Source of the DNA: Gelidibacter algens
GTDB lineage: Bacteria; Bacteroidota; Bacteroidia; Flavobacteriales; Flavobacteriaceae
Length of the DNA: 64,000 nt
Assembly: GCF_001678675.1 (NCBI RefSeq)
Contig: NZ_LZRN01000007.1
Coordinates: 62,001-126,000 of the forward strand
Direction: 5' to 3'
Below, one piece after another: positions 1-8,147 of the stretch (positions are counted from its first letter, which is position 1; the number at the start of each line of letters is the position of its first letter). Made by a program: the position numbers and the translations under genes. The notes beneath the pieces are model-generated. The model ran no database searches and was not told where the DNA came from. It saw nothing but the letters and a program-made list of their open reading frames with translations.

Positions 1-818
1 GTATTGTAACCATCAGCTTCTACTGCTTTGTCATGTTCAGCACCATGCTTTACATAAGCGTTTGTGATCGTACCAGTGTAGCCTTCAGTCCAGTCAATAG
101 AATCATCTTGTGCGTTGATAACTGACAGATAATTTACATTTACTGTCCCGCCAAAAAATTCAACCCCATCGTCTTTACCTTCAAAGACTTGGATGTATTC
201 AACAGTAGTTCCGTTTCCGACACCGTAGAATGAAATCCCATTGTTTTCAGATTGGCCATCAGCTGCACCACCAGAATACTCAACTCTAACGTAACGGAGG
301 ATTCCCGAATCATCTGAAACTTCAGTACCACCATATGGCAAACTTGCAATTTCTGACGTTGAAGTTGCAGATCCTGTTACAGAGTTAATAGGTGCTTTTC
401 CTAAGACAATTAATCCTCCCCAATCACCAGCAGCAGGACTTGATGCGGCAGAAGTCATAACAATAGGATTAGAAGCGGTACCATTGGCAATAATATTTGC
501 GCCTTGTGAAATGGCAATATAAACATCAGCCCCTGAAGCTGCAGCCCTAATGGTGACACCTTCATTAATTATTAGAGAGCTTCCGGCTGCCATGATTACA
601 GGACCGCTTATTGTATAACATTTGTTTGCTTGTAACACTAAATTTGAAGTAAATAAAGCTGCTGGAATGGCTTCACAAGTTTCGGTAGGTGGTGTATCGC
701 CATTTCCATTGTTGTTGGTGATACTATTGTCATTGATAATAATATCAGCTGTATCGTCGGTCGTACATGAGAAAAACAGTGTAACGAATGCTAATCCAAA
801 TAATAAAGTATTTTTCAT
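1..818 (-). CDS. Surface lipoprotein, partial (3' end beyond window)
   Basis: The reading frame starts at the ATG at 818 and runs off the left edge, so the C-terminus is missing. The N-terminus is a typical lipoprotein signal with lipobox (LFFSC followed by TTDDTAD), so the mature protein should be anchored to the cell envelope. After a low-complexity Asn/Asp/Gly linker the protein is rich in short Gly/Ser/Asn/Ile strands (GDWGGLIVLGKAP, NGISFYGVG, DDSIDWTEGY), which suggests a repetitive beta-helix-like fold. Proteins of this type are often encoded next to TonB receptors in Flavobacteriia. Here it lies only 45 bases downstream of one, in the same direction, so the two are probably co-transcribed. 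No catalytic motif is visible and the substrate is unknown. Confidence 0.8.
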   Translation of the reverse strand, partial: MKNTLLFGLAFVTLFFSCTTDDTADIIINDNSITNNNGNGDTPPTETCEAIPAALFTSNLVLQANKCYTISGPVIMAAGSSLIINEGVTIRAAASGADVYIAISQGANIIANGTASNPIVMTSAASSPAAGDWGGLIVLGKAPINSVTGSATSTSEIASLPYGGTEVSDDSGILRYVRVEYSGGAADGQSENNGISFYGVGNGTTVEYIQVFEGKDDGVEFFGGTVNVNYLSVINAQDDSIDWTEGYTGTITNAYVKHGAEHDKAVEADGYN

Positions 819-863
819 TTTTTCTAGTTTTAATTTAATTTCTAATGTTCAGTTATATTAATT

Positions 864-3677
864 TTAAAATTTGTATTTGAGTTGGAGATTTACATTAATA
901 CCTCTCTTATAATCGGAAACCCCATTACCATTTGCGGAGTTAACCACCACATCTCCAAGAGTGGTTTCACGAATGTATTTTATGGTTGGATCAAGGAGGT
1001 TTTTTGCACTAAAGTTGACTTCAAAGGCATCATTAAAATTGTTCTTCCAGATAAAGTCTAAGGTTGAAACACTCTTTTCAATAACATTTCCCAATTGTCC
1101 AGAACCCAGAGCGTCAATTCTGTCAGAGAAATATGAGTACACAATATTAGCCGTTGGTTTGTAGGTTCCAAAAACTGGTGAATAGCTGATGTCAGCATTT
1201 ATAAGTAGTGGTGAGGCACCTTGCAGTTCTTCTGATTTTTTATTGAAACTCACATCATAAGTCTCCCCGTCAATTTGCGCATACAAGTCTTGTTCAGTAT
1301 GCATATAGGTAGCATTCGTACCAAAGGATAAAGTGGCATTGTCGTCTTTATCAGTAATTAGGTTTTTTCTTAGTTCAAGTTCAAAGCCATATACTGTAGC
1401 TTTATCACCGGTTCTGAAATAACGCTGGGTACCAGTAGCATCTGCACCCACTACCAAGTTGACTGGGTTTTTGATTTGTTTCCCAAATGCCGCTACAGAA
1501 AGAAGCTCACTTTTACTGAAAAACCATTCGTATTTTAAATCGAGGTTGATAATTTCAGAAAACCCTTTCTCTAATAAATCTGGATTACCACCAATTCGTG
1601 TTGTGACATCTTCATAAATAAATGGCGCAATCTCCTTGAATTCAGGAATAGAAACCGTTTGGCTAGCTGTAAACCTTAAGTTCTGGTCTTCATTAAGACT
1701 GTACTTAATATTTAAACTTGGCAAGTAAAAGTTTTTATAAAAGTTTTTTTCGTCCTCTCCATTGATGCCAAGATTGATGACGTCATAGGCAATGTTTTGG
1801 TTGAGCGATTCCACTCTTATACCAGGTACAAATAGCCATTTTTCACCAGCTTTAATTTCAGCGTCAAAATAACCTGCGTAAACAGTCAAGTTTCCGTTGT
1901 ATGTGTTTTCAGGAAGACCAGGTCTGTTAGTGTTTGATAATGTTGGAACGGTATTGATGACCTTAATTTCATAGATGCCATTGCTTGCCGGATTGATGTT
2001 AAGGTTTTCTAGCGAAAATATATTGTTGAAATCGTTAACATTCGTTACAGGAAAATTAGAGTTTACAATGTCATAGCCATATCGAATATTGTCGAAGGTT
2101 CTTTCCTTTTTTCTGCCATCATATCCAAAATTTAATTTGATATCTTCTGAAATGTTATAGGCTAAGTTTAAACGACTATTCAATTCTTCATCTTCAATGT
2201 TCTGAAAGTAGCGTTGGTTGTCAAATACCACATTGCTATAGAATGTTGGATTAGTGTTTGGATCGTTATCCAAAGCAAACTGGTAATTTTCAAGAGTGAC
2301 ACGCTTTCTGTCAGGTTGTTTGGAGTATACAACATTATAGCCTAAGCCCCAATCCAAATCAAATTTTCCAGAAGTATGTTGACCTTCCAATTGGTTCACA
2401 AACATTTGGGTTTGATCAAATTGAACGTTCATTTGATAGAACCCCTGTTCAGTATTTAAAATAGCGTCTCTACTTCGTCCGCTTCCGTCTGTCCCAAAAT
2501 ATCCAACCACATCAGATGAGTTGTTTATAAACAAGGAGTTGTATTTTACACTATTATCACTATTGATTTTGTAATTTACATTGGCCATTGCTGTTGTGGT
2601 GGTTGCATACTCATATTCTTCAGCACTGTCAACAAAGGCTTTTTTCTCGGTCAAGGTATAATCAATGGCTGATCCTTTTCTGTATTCATAATTGTTTTCA
2701 AAAGAAGCCGTTCCGAAAAAACTCAGGCGAGAACCATTATTAAAGTCAAAAGACTCACCACCAGAGGCACCATAAACAATATTTATGGGCGTTCCTGCAT
2801 CTACAGGATCAATTCCATGAGATAATATAATTGCAAACGGATTGTGCTCGTACCTGCCGTAGTAACCAAAATAGCCTGTGCCTTCACTTCTGACAAAATT
2901 TTTATCAGCAGCATTACTATTAAACCCAGAACCTGTAAAGACTTCGAAAAAGCCATTCCCTTTATAGTCCTTTGAAGCGATATCAATATTTCCAGCGGAG
3001 AAATCACCATAGAATTTTGATGAGTATGCCTTGCTTACAGAAACATTCTCTATGACATCTGAAGAGAACAAATTGAGATTGATATTTTTCTTGTTGACGT
3101 CATTTGATGGTAAGGACAACCCATTCAAGGTCGTATTCTGGTATCTATCTCCCAATCCTCTAACATAAACATTGCTTGACCCTTCTTGTTTAGAAACTCC
3201 TGAGATTTTGGCAACTGCCGCAGCAGCGTTACTGACGCCTTTTCTAGAAAGTTCTTCTGCCCCAATACTTTGTTTAATGGCAACGGCTTTTTTCTGATCC
3301 AATAGTAAGGCTGTCTCACTTTCTTTTCGTGTGGTTGTAGTAATGACAACTTCGTCCAAAGATGCTGCACTTGCTCCCATTGGGACATTAACAGTAGTGA
3401 CTTTTCCTGAGACAACCTCAACGTCCAACTCTTGTGTTTCATAACCTATAAAGCTAAATACTAAGGTGTAACTTCCAGGAGATAGATTTTCAAAACCATA
3501 CAAACCATCAATATCAGATGTGGTTCCTGTTGTAGTTCCTTTAAGGAGTACGTTTCCAAAGGCCAATGGCTCATTGTTATATTCTTTATCAATCAATTTT
3601 CCGGCTATAGAACCTGTGGTTTGTGCTGAAATCATTGAAGTGAAAAGAAATGCTAATCCTATTAAAATGTGTCTCAT
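864..3677 (-). CDS. TonB-dependent outer-membrane receptor with carboxypeptidase-like regulatory domain
   Basis: About 937 residues. I chose the ATG at 3677 because it is followed directly by a signal peptide (MRHILIGLAFLF, cleavage after ISAQ); the longer frame to 3716 would bury the signal. Next comes a CarboxypepD_reg-like beta-sandwich (roughly residues 20-105: GSIAGKLIDKEYNNEPLAFG, YGFENLSPGSYTLVFSFIGY). A plug domain follows (around 110-230, with VSKQEGSSNVYVRGLGDRYQ) and then a long 22-strand-type barrel ending in the aromatic KYKF expected for an outer-membrane barrel. Such receptors import bulky nutrients using TonB-ExbBD energy. The partner lipoprotein lies directly downstream. There is no SusD homologue beside it, so a classical polysaccharide locus is unlikely. 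The ligand cannot be told from sequence. Confidence 0.93.
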   Translation of the reverse strand: MRHILIGLAFLFTSMISAQTTGSIAGKLIDKEYNNEPLAFGNVLLKGTTTGTTSDIDGLYGFENLSPGSYTLVFSFIGYETQELDVEVVSGKVTTVNVPMGASAASLDEVVITTTTRKESETALLLDQKKAVAIKQSIGAEELSRKGVSNAAAAVAKISGVSKQEGSSNVYVRGLGDRYQNTTLNGLSLPSNDVNKKNINLNLFSSDVIENVSVSKAYSSKFYGDFSAGNIDIASKDYKGNGFFEVFTGSGFNSNAADKNFVRSEGTGYFGYYGRYEHNPFAIILSHGIDPVDAGTPINIVYGASGGESFDFNNGSRLSFFGTASFENNYEYRKGSAIDYTLTEKKAFVDSAEEYEYATTTTAMANVNYKINSDNSVKYNSLFINNSSDVVGYFGTDGSGRSRDAILNTEQGFYQMNVQFDQTQMFVNQLEGQHTSGKFDLDWGLGYNVVYSKQPDRKRVTLENYQFALDNDPNTNPTFYSNVVFDNQRYFQNIEDEELNSRLNLAYNISEDIKLNFGYDGRKKERTFDNIRYGYDIVNSNFPVTNVNDFNNIFSLENLNINPASNGIYEIKVINTVPTLSNTNRPGLPENTYNGNLTVYAGYFDAEIKAGEKWLFVPGIRVESLNQNIAYDVINLGINGEDEKNFYKNFYLPSLNIKYSLNEDQNLRFTASQTVSIPEFKEIAPFIYEDVTTRIGGNPDLLEKGFSEIINLDLKYEWFFSKSELLSVAAFGKQIKNPVNLVVGADATGTQRYFRTGDKATVYGFELELRKNLITDKDDNATLSFGTNATYMHTEQDLYAQIDGETYDVSFNKKSEELQGASPLLINADISYSPVFGTYKPTANIVYSYFSDRIDALGSGQLGNVIEKSVSTLDFIWKNNFNDAFEVNFSAKNLLDPTIKYIRETTLGDVVVNSANGNGVSDYKRGINVNLQLKYKF

Positions 3678-3856
3678 TAGTTGCTCATAAATATTTGATG
3701 CAAAGAAACTCAACAAGTGTGAAGACGAGGTTATGTAAGGATTAAACCTAAGTCATATAAAAGTTAATTCAATGTTAGTTTAAGGCCAATTATTGTAAAT
3801 AGGACATCTTAACTTAACATTGAAAAATGTATCTTGCGTGCGCTTAAAGCGTTACT

Positions 3857-5200
3857 ATGAACTGGGAACAATTATTATCATTAAAGAGATTTGGAGATAC
3901 ACATAAACGTATCCGTAAAGAACAGGATGAAACACGTTTGGGCTTTGAAGTAGATTATGATCGGGTCATTTTTTCTTCAGAATTTAGAAGCCTTCAAGAT
4001 AAAACCCAAGTCATTCCACTATCACAAACAGATTTTGTCCACACCCGTTTAACGCACAGTCTTGAAGTAAGCGTGGTAGGTAGAAGCTTAGGCAGACGCG
4101 TTGGTCAAAGAGTATTGGCCAAATACCCACATCTTCAAAATATTCATGGGTATCAGCCCAACGACTTTGGCGCTATTGTGGCCGCAGCCGCTTTGGCACA
4201 TGATATTGGAAATCCACCTTTTGGACATTCTGGTGAGAAAGCGATTGGTGAATTTTTTAAAAACGGAAAAGGGAAGCAGTTTAAAGCGCATTTGACAGAT
4301 AAGGAATATCAAGATTTGTGCGACTTTGAAGGCAATGCCAACGGATTTAAAATATTGACCGAAAGTCGCGTGGGCAGATTGGGTGGTTTGCGTTTAAGCT
4401 ACGCCACACTTGGTGCCTTTATAAAATACCCCAAAGAATCCTTGCCAAAAAAACCAACGTCGCATATTGCAGATAAGAAATATGGATTTTTCCAGAGTGA
4501 AAAAGACGCTTTTGTGGATGTTGCGCAAGAACTTGGACTGATTTGTAGGGGTAAGGATCAACATTTGAGTTATTCCAGACATCCTTTGGCTTTTTTGGTG
4601 GAAGCTGCGGATGATATATGTTATACCATCATCGATTTTGAAGATGGCATTAACTTAGGTTTGATCAATGAAGAATATGCGTTGGAATATCTGATAAACT
4701 TAGTAAGAGATACCATCAACACTAAAAATTACCACGCCTTGTCAAATACTGAAGATCGCATCAGTTATTTGCGGGCTTTGGCAATCAGTACATTGATCAA
4801 TGAAGCTGTGGAGTTATTTATGGCTCATGAAGATGAGATCCTTAACGGAACGTTTGACAAAGCTTTGATGGACGTCTCTAAATATCAAGCGCAGATTACG
4901 GATATTATTAAAGTGAGTATTGAAAAGGTATATCAATCTGCCGAAGTTGTGGATAAAGAAATAGCCGGGTTTAAAATTATTGATGGTATTTTGGATGTTT
5001 TTACCAATACGATCATGAATCACCATCAAGGAAATTTAGGCAACTACAACAAATCGATTCTTAAGATTTTTCCAAAAACATTGGATCTGAATGAAGAAAA
5101 TCTATACCATAGTGTATTGGGCATCTGTAATTATGTGGCTAAATTTTCAGACAGTAAGGCCATTATGACGCATAAAAAATTGCAGGGCACGCATTTTTAG
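3857..5200 (+). CDS. dgt: Deoxyguanosinetriphosphate triphosphohydrolase (dGTPase)
   Basis: 447 residues, the normal length of the family. The HD-domain metal ligands are visible: RLTHSLEVS (His about 67), ALAHDIGNPPFGH (His-Asp about 112-113) and the later Asp in AADDICYTIIDFEDG. The N-terminal RSLQDKTQV motif is also typical. dGTPases hydrolyse dNTPs, classically dGTP, to the nucleoside and tripolyphosphate, and help set the dNTP pool. The gene stands alone, divergent from the TonB receptor, with 179 bases between the two starts. Some family members act on all dNTPs, and sequence does not settle which applies here. Confidence 0.95.
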   Translation: MNWEQLLSLKRFGDTHKRIRKEQDETRLGFEVDYDRVIFSSEFRSLQDKTQVIPLSQTDFVHTRLTHSLEVSVVGRSLGRRVGQRVLAKYPHLQNIHGYQPNDFGAIVAAAALAHDIGNPPFGHSGEKAIGEFFKNGKGKQFKAHLTDKEYQDLCDFEGNANGFKILTESRVGRLGGLRLSYATLGAFIKYPKESLPKKPTSHIADKKYGFFQSEKDAFVDVAQELGLICRGKDQHLSYSRHPLAFLVEAADDICYTIIDFEDGINLGLINEEYALEYLINLVRDTINTKNYHALSNTEDRISYLRALAISTLINEAVELFMAHEDEILNGTFDKALMDVSKYQAQITDIIKVSIEKVYQSAEVVDKEIAGFKIIDGILDVFTNTIMNHHQGNLGNYNKSILKIFPKTLDLNEENLYHSVLGICNYVAKFSDSKAIMTHKKLQGTHF

Positions 5201-5441
5201 GGATTAATATCCGAGAAAAGAACAAATACCGCTTCGCTTCTAGAACCAAGAACAACGACTAGATTTATAAAGAGATAAAATTAACTTTTGAAGTTCGAAA
5301 TTCTCTAACACTCTCAGCTGAGGGTTTAAAAACCTATCTGTGATAGGAGTACTTATCCATAAAAAGTATCTCTGGTAATTGTCTCAAAGACAGTAGGTAC
5401 GATTCTATTTTTAATAAATTTTGGACTTTAATCGAAAAAAT

Positions 5442-5471
5442 TTGCATTTTATCGGTGTTTTTGTATATTTG
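5442..5471 (+). promoter_or_regulatory. Bacteroidota-type promoter for the 41-residue gene
   Basis: TTG at 5442-5444, a 19-nt gap, then TATATTTG at 5464-5471. This is a perfect match to the TTG-N19-TAnnTTTG pattern of the Bacteroidota housekeeping sigma factor. The predicted start of transcription, near 5478, leaves a leader of about 16 nt before the ATG at 5494. Confidence 0.8.
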
Positions 5472-5493
5472 ATGTATCCCAAATTCTAATAAC

Positions 5494-5619
5494 ATGAAAA
5501 GAAATATAATTGGTGCTTTGGTTATCCTTTTGGTGACCATCGCTTTTTTATTGGTTATTGATGATATTTCAAGAGCCCAAGATTTACCAGATCACGTTAA
5601 CGTGCATGAAACCAATTAA
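5494..5619 (+). CDS. Small single-span membrane or secreted protein, 41 residues
   Basis: A short frame with an ATG start. It has a basic N-terminus (MKRN), a hydrophobic stretch (residues 5-22, IIGALVILLVTIAFLLV) and a polar C-terminal tail (DDISRAQDLPDHVNVHETN). The segment could be a membrane anchor or an uncleaved signal, although the sequence SRAQ at residues 26-29 could also be a signal-peptidase site. The perfect promoter 23 bases upstream of the ATG strongly supports a real gene. It converges with dxs, whose stop is 8 bases beyond. I do not recognise a family and no function can be given. Confidence 0.6.
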   Translation: MKRNIIGALVILLVTIAFLLVIDDISRAQDLPDHVNVHETN

Positions 5620-5627
5620 AATTCGGT

Positions 5628-7406
5628 TTAGTGATTCTCAATCTCCAACAACGCTGCTTCTAAAGTTTTAGTAATATACTCGGCGTCCAATTTGCACAAC
5701 TTTTGCAATTGTGCCACCGTTCCTTGTTCGATGAACAGATCAGGAACGCCTAATACTTTTATGGGCAGATGATACCTTTGTTCTGCTGCAAATTCGAGAA
5801 TGGAAGTTCCAAATCCGCCCTTGACCGTGCCATCTTCAATCGTCACAATATATTTGAAGGTCTTGAAGATGTCGTGTAGAAGCGCTTCGTCCATAGGTTT
5901 TATAAAACGCAGATCATAATGTGCAATACGCTGTGGATCGCTCATTTCAGAAATAGCTTTTTTTGCGTTTTCGGCGATAAATCCAACGGTTAAAACCGCA
6001 ATGTCTTTTCCTGGTTTTAATACTTCGCCTTTACCAATGTCCAGTTTCTTAAAAGGTTGTTTCCAATCAGCAATGGCACCATAACCGCGAGGATATCTTA
6101 TGGCAATGGGGTGTTCAAGTCCTAGTTGAGCAGTATACATCATGTTGCGCAATTCAATTTCATCCCGAGGTGCCACAATAATGAGGTTGGGAATACATCG
6201 CAAATAAGCCAAATCAAAAACCCCGTGATGTGTTGCACCATCTTCACCCACCAAACCTGCACGATCCAAACAAAAAATAACAGGCAAATTTTGTAAAGCC
6301 ACATCATGAATGACCTGGTCATAGGCGCGCTGTAAAAATGTAGAGTATATATTGCAAAAAACCACCATGCCTTGTGTGGCCATTCCTGCAGAGAGCGTTA
6401 CCGCATGCTGCTCAGCAATTCCCACATCAAAAGCGCGATCCGGCATTTGGTCCATCATATATTTTAAAGAACTTCCTGTTGGCATTGCGGGTGTAATACC
6501 GACAATTTTGGGGTTTTGTTTTGCAAGTTCTACCAAAGTCAATCCGAAAACATCTTGAAATTTAGTGAGCGATGAAGCCGATTTTACAATCAGTTCGCCA
6601 GTAAGAGAATCAAATTTTCCGGGAGCGTGATAGGTGACCTGGTTTTCTTCGGCTTGTTTTAAACCTTTACCCTTTGTGGTGATGACATGCAAAAACTTTG
6701 GGCCTTTAACGGTTTTTAATCGCTCCAATTCTGATATGAGGGCATTTAAATCATGGCCATCAATAGGTCCGGAGTAATCAAAATTCAATGCTTCAAAAAT
6801 AGTATCCTGTTTCTCTGTGCCTTTTTTAACATTGGTCAAATATTGCTTTAAGGCACCCACACTCGGGTCAATGCCTATAGCGTTGTCATTAAGGATGACG
6901 AGTAAATTAGCATCCGTAACGCCCGCGTGATTCAAACCTTCAAAAGCCATTCCGCTGGCAATGGAGGCATCACCAATAATAGCTACATGGTGTCTGTGTT
7001 CTCCCTTTAATTGTGAAGCAATGGCCATTCCTAAGGCTGCCGAAATGGAGGTGGACGAGTGGCCAACACCAAAAGTATCATAGTCACTTTCGTCGCGTTT
7101 TGGAAAACCACTGATGCCGTGAAGCTGTCTGTTGGTGTGAAAGAGAGATTTCCTACCGGTCAGTATTTTATGACCATAAGCTTGATGGCCAACATCCCAA
7201 ACCAACAAATCCTCTGGCGTGTTAAAAACATAATGCAATGCAATGGTGAGCTCTACCACACCAAGACTGGCGCCTAAATGACCTTCTTTGGTTGCCACAA
7301 TATCAATAATAAACGCCCGTAGTGCTTTAGCCAGTTGTGGTAAATCCTTTTGATTTAGAGCTCTTAAATCTGAAGGCGAATGGATATGGTCCAATAAATT
7401 TTTCAT
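5628..7406 (-). CDS. dxs: 1-deoxy-D-xylulose-5-phosphate synthase
   Basis: 592 residues. This is the thiamine-diphosphate enzyme that joins pyruvate and glyceraldehyde 3-phosphate in the first step of the non-mevalonate isoprenoid pathway. The N-terminal substrate-binding motif VWDVGHQAYGHKILTGR, the ThDP/Mg motif (GDASIASGMAFEGLNHAG ... NDNAIGI) and the transketolase-type pyrimidine domain (FDVGIAEQHAVTLSAGMA, LVGEDGATHHGVFDLAYLR) are all present. The C-terminal domain is also complete. It is transcribed divergently from tadA. On the minus strand a TACATTTG box at 7414-7421 ends just before the ATG, so the transcript may have almost no leader. It supplies precursors for the polyprenyl synthase found at 56.3 kb. 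Confidence 0.96.
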   Translation of the reverse strand: MKNLLDHIHSPSDLRALNQKDLPQLAKALRAFIIDIVATKEGHLGASLGVVELTIALHYVFNTPEDLLVWDVGHQAYGHKILTGRKSLFHTNRQLHGISGFPKRDESDYDTFGVGHSSTSISAALGMAIASQLKGEHRHHVAIIGDASIASGMAFEGLNHAGVTDANLLVILNDNAIGIDPSVGALKQYLTNVKKGTEKQDTIFEALNFDYSGPIDGHDLNALISELERLKTVKGPKFLHVITTKGKGLKQAEENQVTYHAPGKFDSLTGELIVKSASSLTKFQDVFGLTLVELAKQNPKIVGITPAMPTGSSLKYMMDQMPDRAFDVGIAEQHAVTLSAGMATQGMVVFCNIYSTFLQRAYDQVIHDVALQNLPVIFCLDRAGLVGEDGATHHGVFDLAYLRCIPNLIIVAPRDEIELRNMMYTAQLGLEHPIAIRYPRGYGAIADWKQPFKKLDIGKGEVLKPGKDIAVLTVGFIAENAKKAISEMSDPQRIAHYDLRFIKPMDEALLHDIFKTFKYIVTIEDGTVKGGFGTSILEFAAEQRYHLPIKVLGVPDLFIEQGTVAQLQKLCKLDAEYITKTLEAALLEIENH

Positions 7407-7467
7407 CTGACTACAAATGTAGCATTTGAAATTGTATTTTTGATTTTTAACCTTTGAAGATTGCCTT

Positions 7468-7917
7468 GTGGAAAACCCTTTTGACGCTAATTATTTTATG
7501 AAAAAAGCTTTACAGGAAGCTGAAGTTGCTTTTGATAAAGGCGAAGTTCCTGTAGGTGCAGTAATTGTTATTGACGACAGAATCATCGCAAGGGCGCACA
7601 ACTTGACGGAACTTCTTACTGATGTGACAGCTCATGCTGAGATGCAAGCCATTACTGCAGCAGCCAATTTTTTAGGAGGAAAATATCTTATCAACTGTAC
7701 ACTATATGTCACCTTAGAGCCTTGCCAAATGTGTGCAGGAGCTTTGTACTGGAGCCAGATAAGTAAAATTGTTTACGGTGCAAGAGATCCTGAAAGAGGA
7801 TGTATTGCACTGAATACGAAGCTGCATCCCAAAACAGTGATGGTGGGAGGCGTTATGGCAGATGAATCTGCAGAATTATTGAAACGTTTCTTTATTGAAA
7901 AACGCAATTTGAATTAG
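7468..7917 (+). CDS. tadA: tRNA-specific adenosine deaminase
   Basis: 149 residues. The zinc-dependent deaminase signature is complete: TAHAEMQAI (His ligand and catalytic Glu) and EPCQMCAGALYWSQI (two Cys ligands). TadA converts adenosine 34 to inosine in the anticodon of tRNA-Arg(ACG), so it acts in decoding. The start codon is GTG at 7468. It is preferred because the residues ENPFDANYFMKKAL resemble the normal family N-terminus; an ATG only appears 10 codons later. Its last 4 bases overlap the end of the convergent small membrane gene. Guanine deaminase is a related family but the length and CQMC context favour TadA. Confidence 0.93.
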   Translation: MENPFDANYFMKKALQEAEVAFDKGEVPVGAVIVIDDRIIARAHNLTELLTDVTAHAEMQAITAAANFLGGKYLINCTLYVTLEPCQMCAGALYWSQISKIVYGARDPERGCIALNTKLHPKTVMVGGVMADESAELLKRFFIEKRNLN

Positions 7918-8147
7918 CGCTTGTACTTCTCCTTATCCCGCATCTTGTCAAGATTTTCCTTGTTGAGCATATAATCCTTTAAATTTTTGTCCTTCCAGCG
8001 GTGATAAGTAAACAATGGGAAGAGAATAAAGAATATGCCCATAATTCCGAAGCCAATCAGTTTTTCCGAATATGCTGTTTCCAACAGAAAACCTGCTGCA
8101 ATACTACCTAAAGTGGCTATAAAAAGAAAGATGAGAATGTATTTCAT
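7914..8147 (-). CDS. Small two-span membrane protein, 77 residues
   Basis: The protein is two hydrophobic segments (about residues 3-20 and 30-48) followed by a highly charged C-terminal tail rich in Lys, Asp and Glu (HRWKDKNLKDYMLNKENLDK). The start ATG overlaps the stop codon of the CLC gene by one base, so it is almost certainly translated with it. Small proteins of this sort are common as neighbours of transporters in Flavobacteriia, but I do not recognise a named family. The function could be accessory to the CLC protein or unrelated. Confidence 0.75.
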   Translation of the reverse strand: MKYILIFLFIATLGSIAAGFLLETAYSEKLIGFGIMGIFFILFPLFTYHRWKDKNLKDYMLNKENLDKMRDKEKYKR

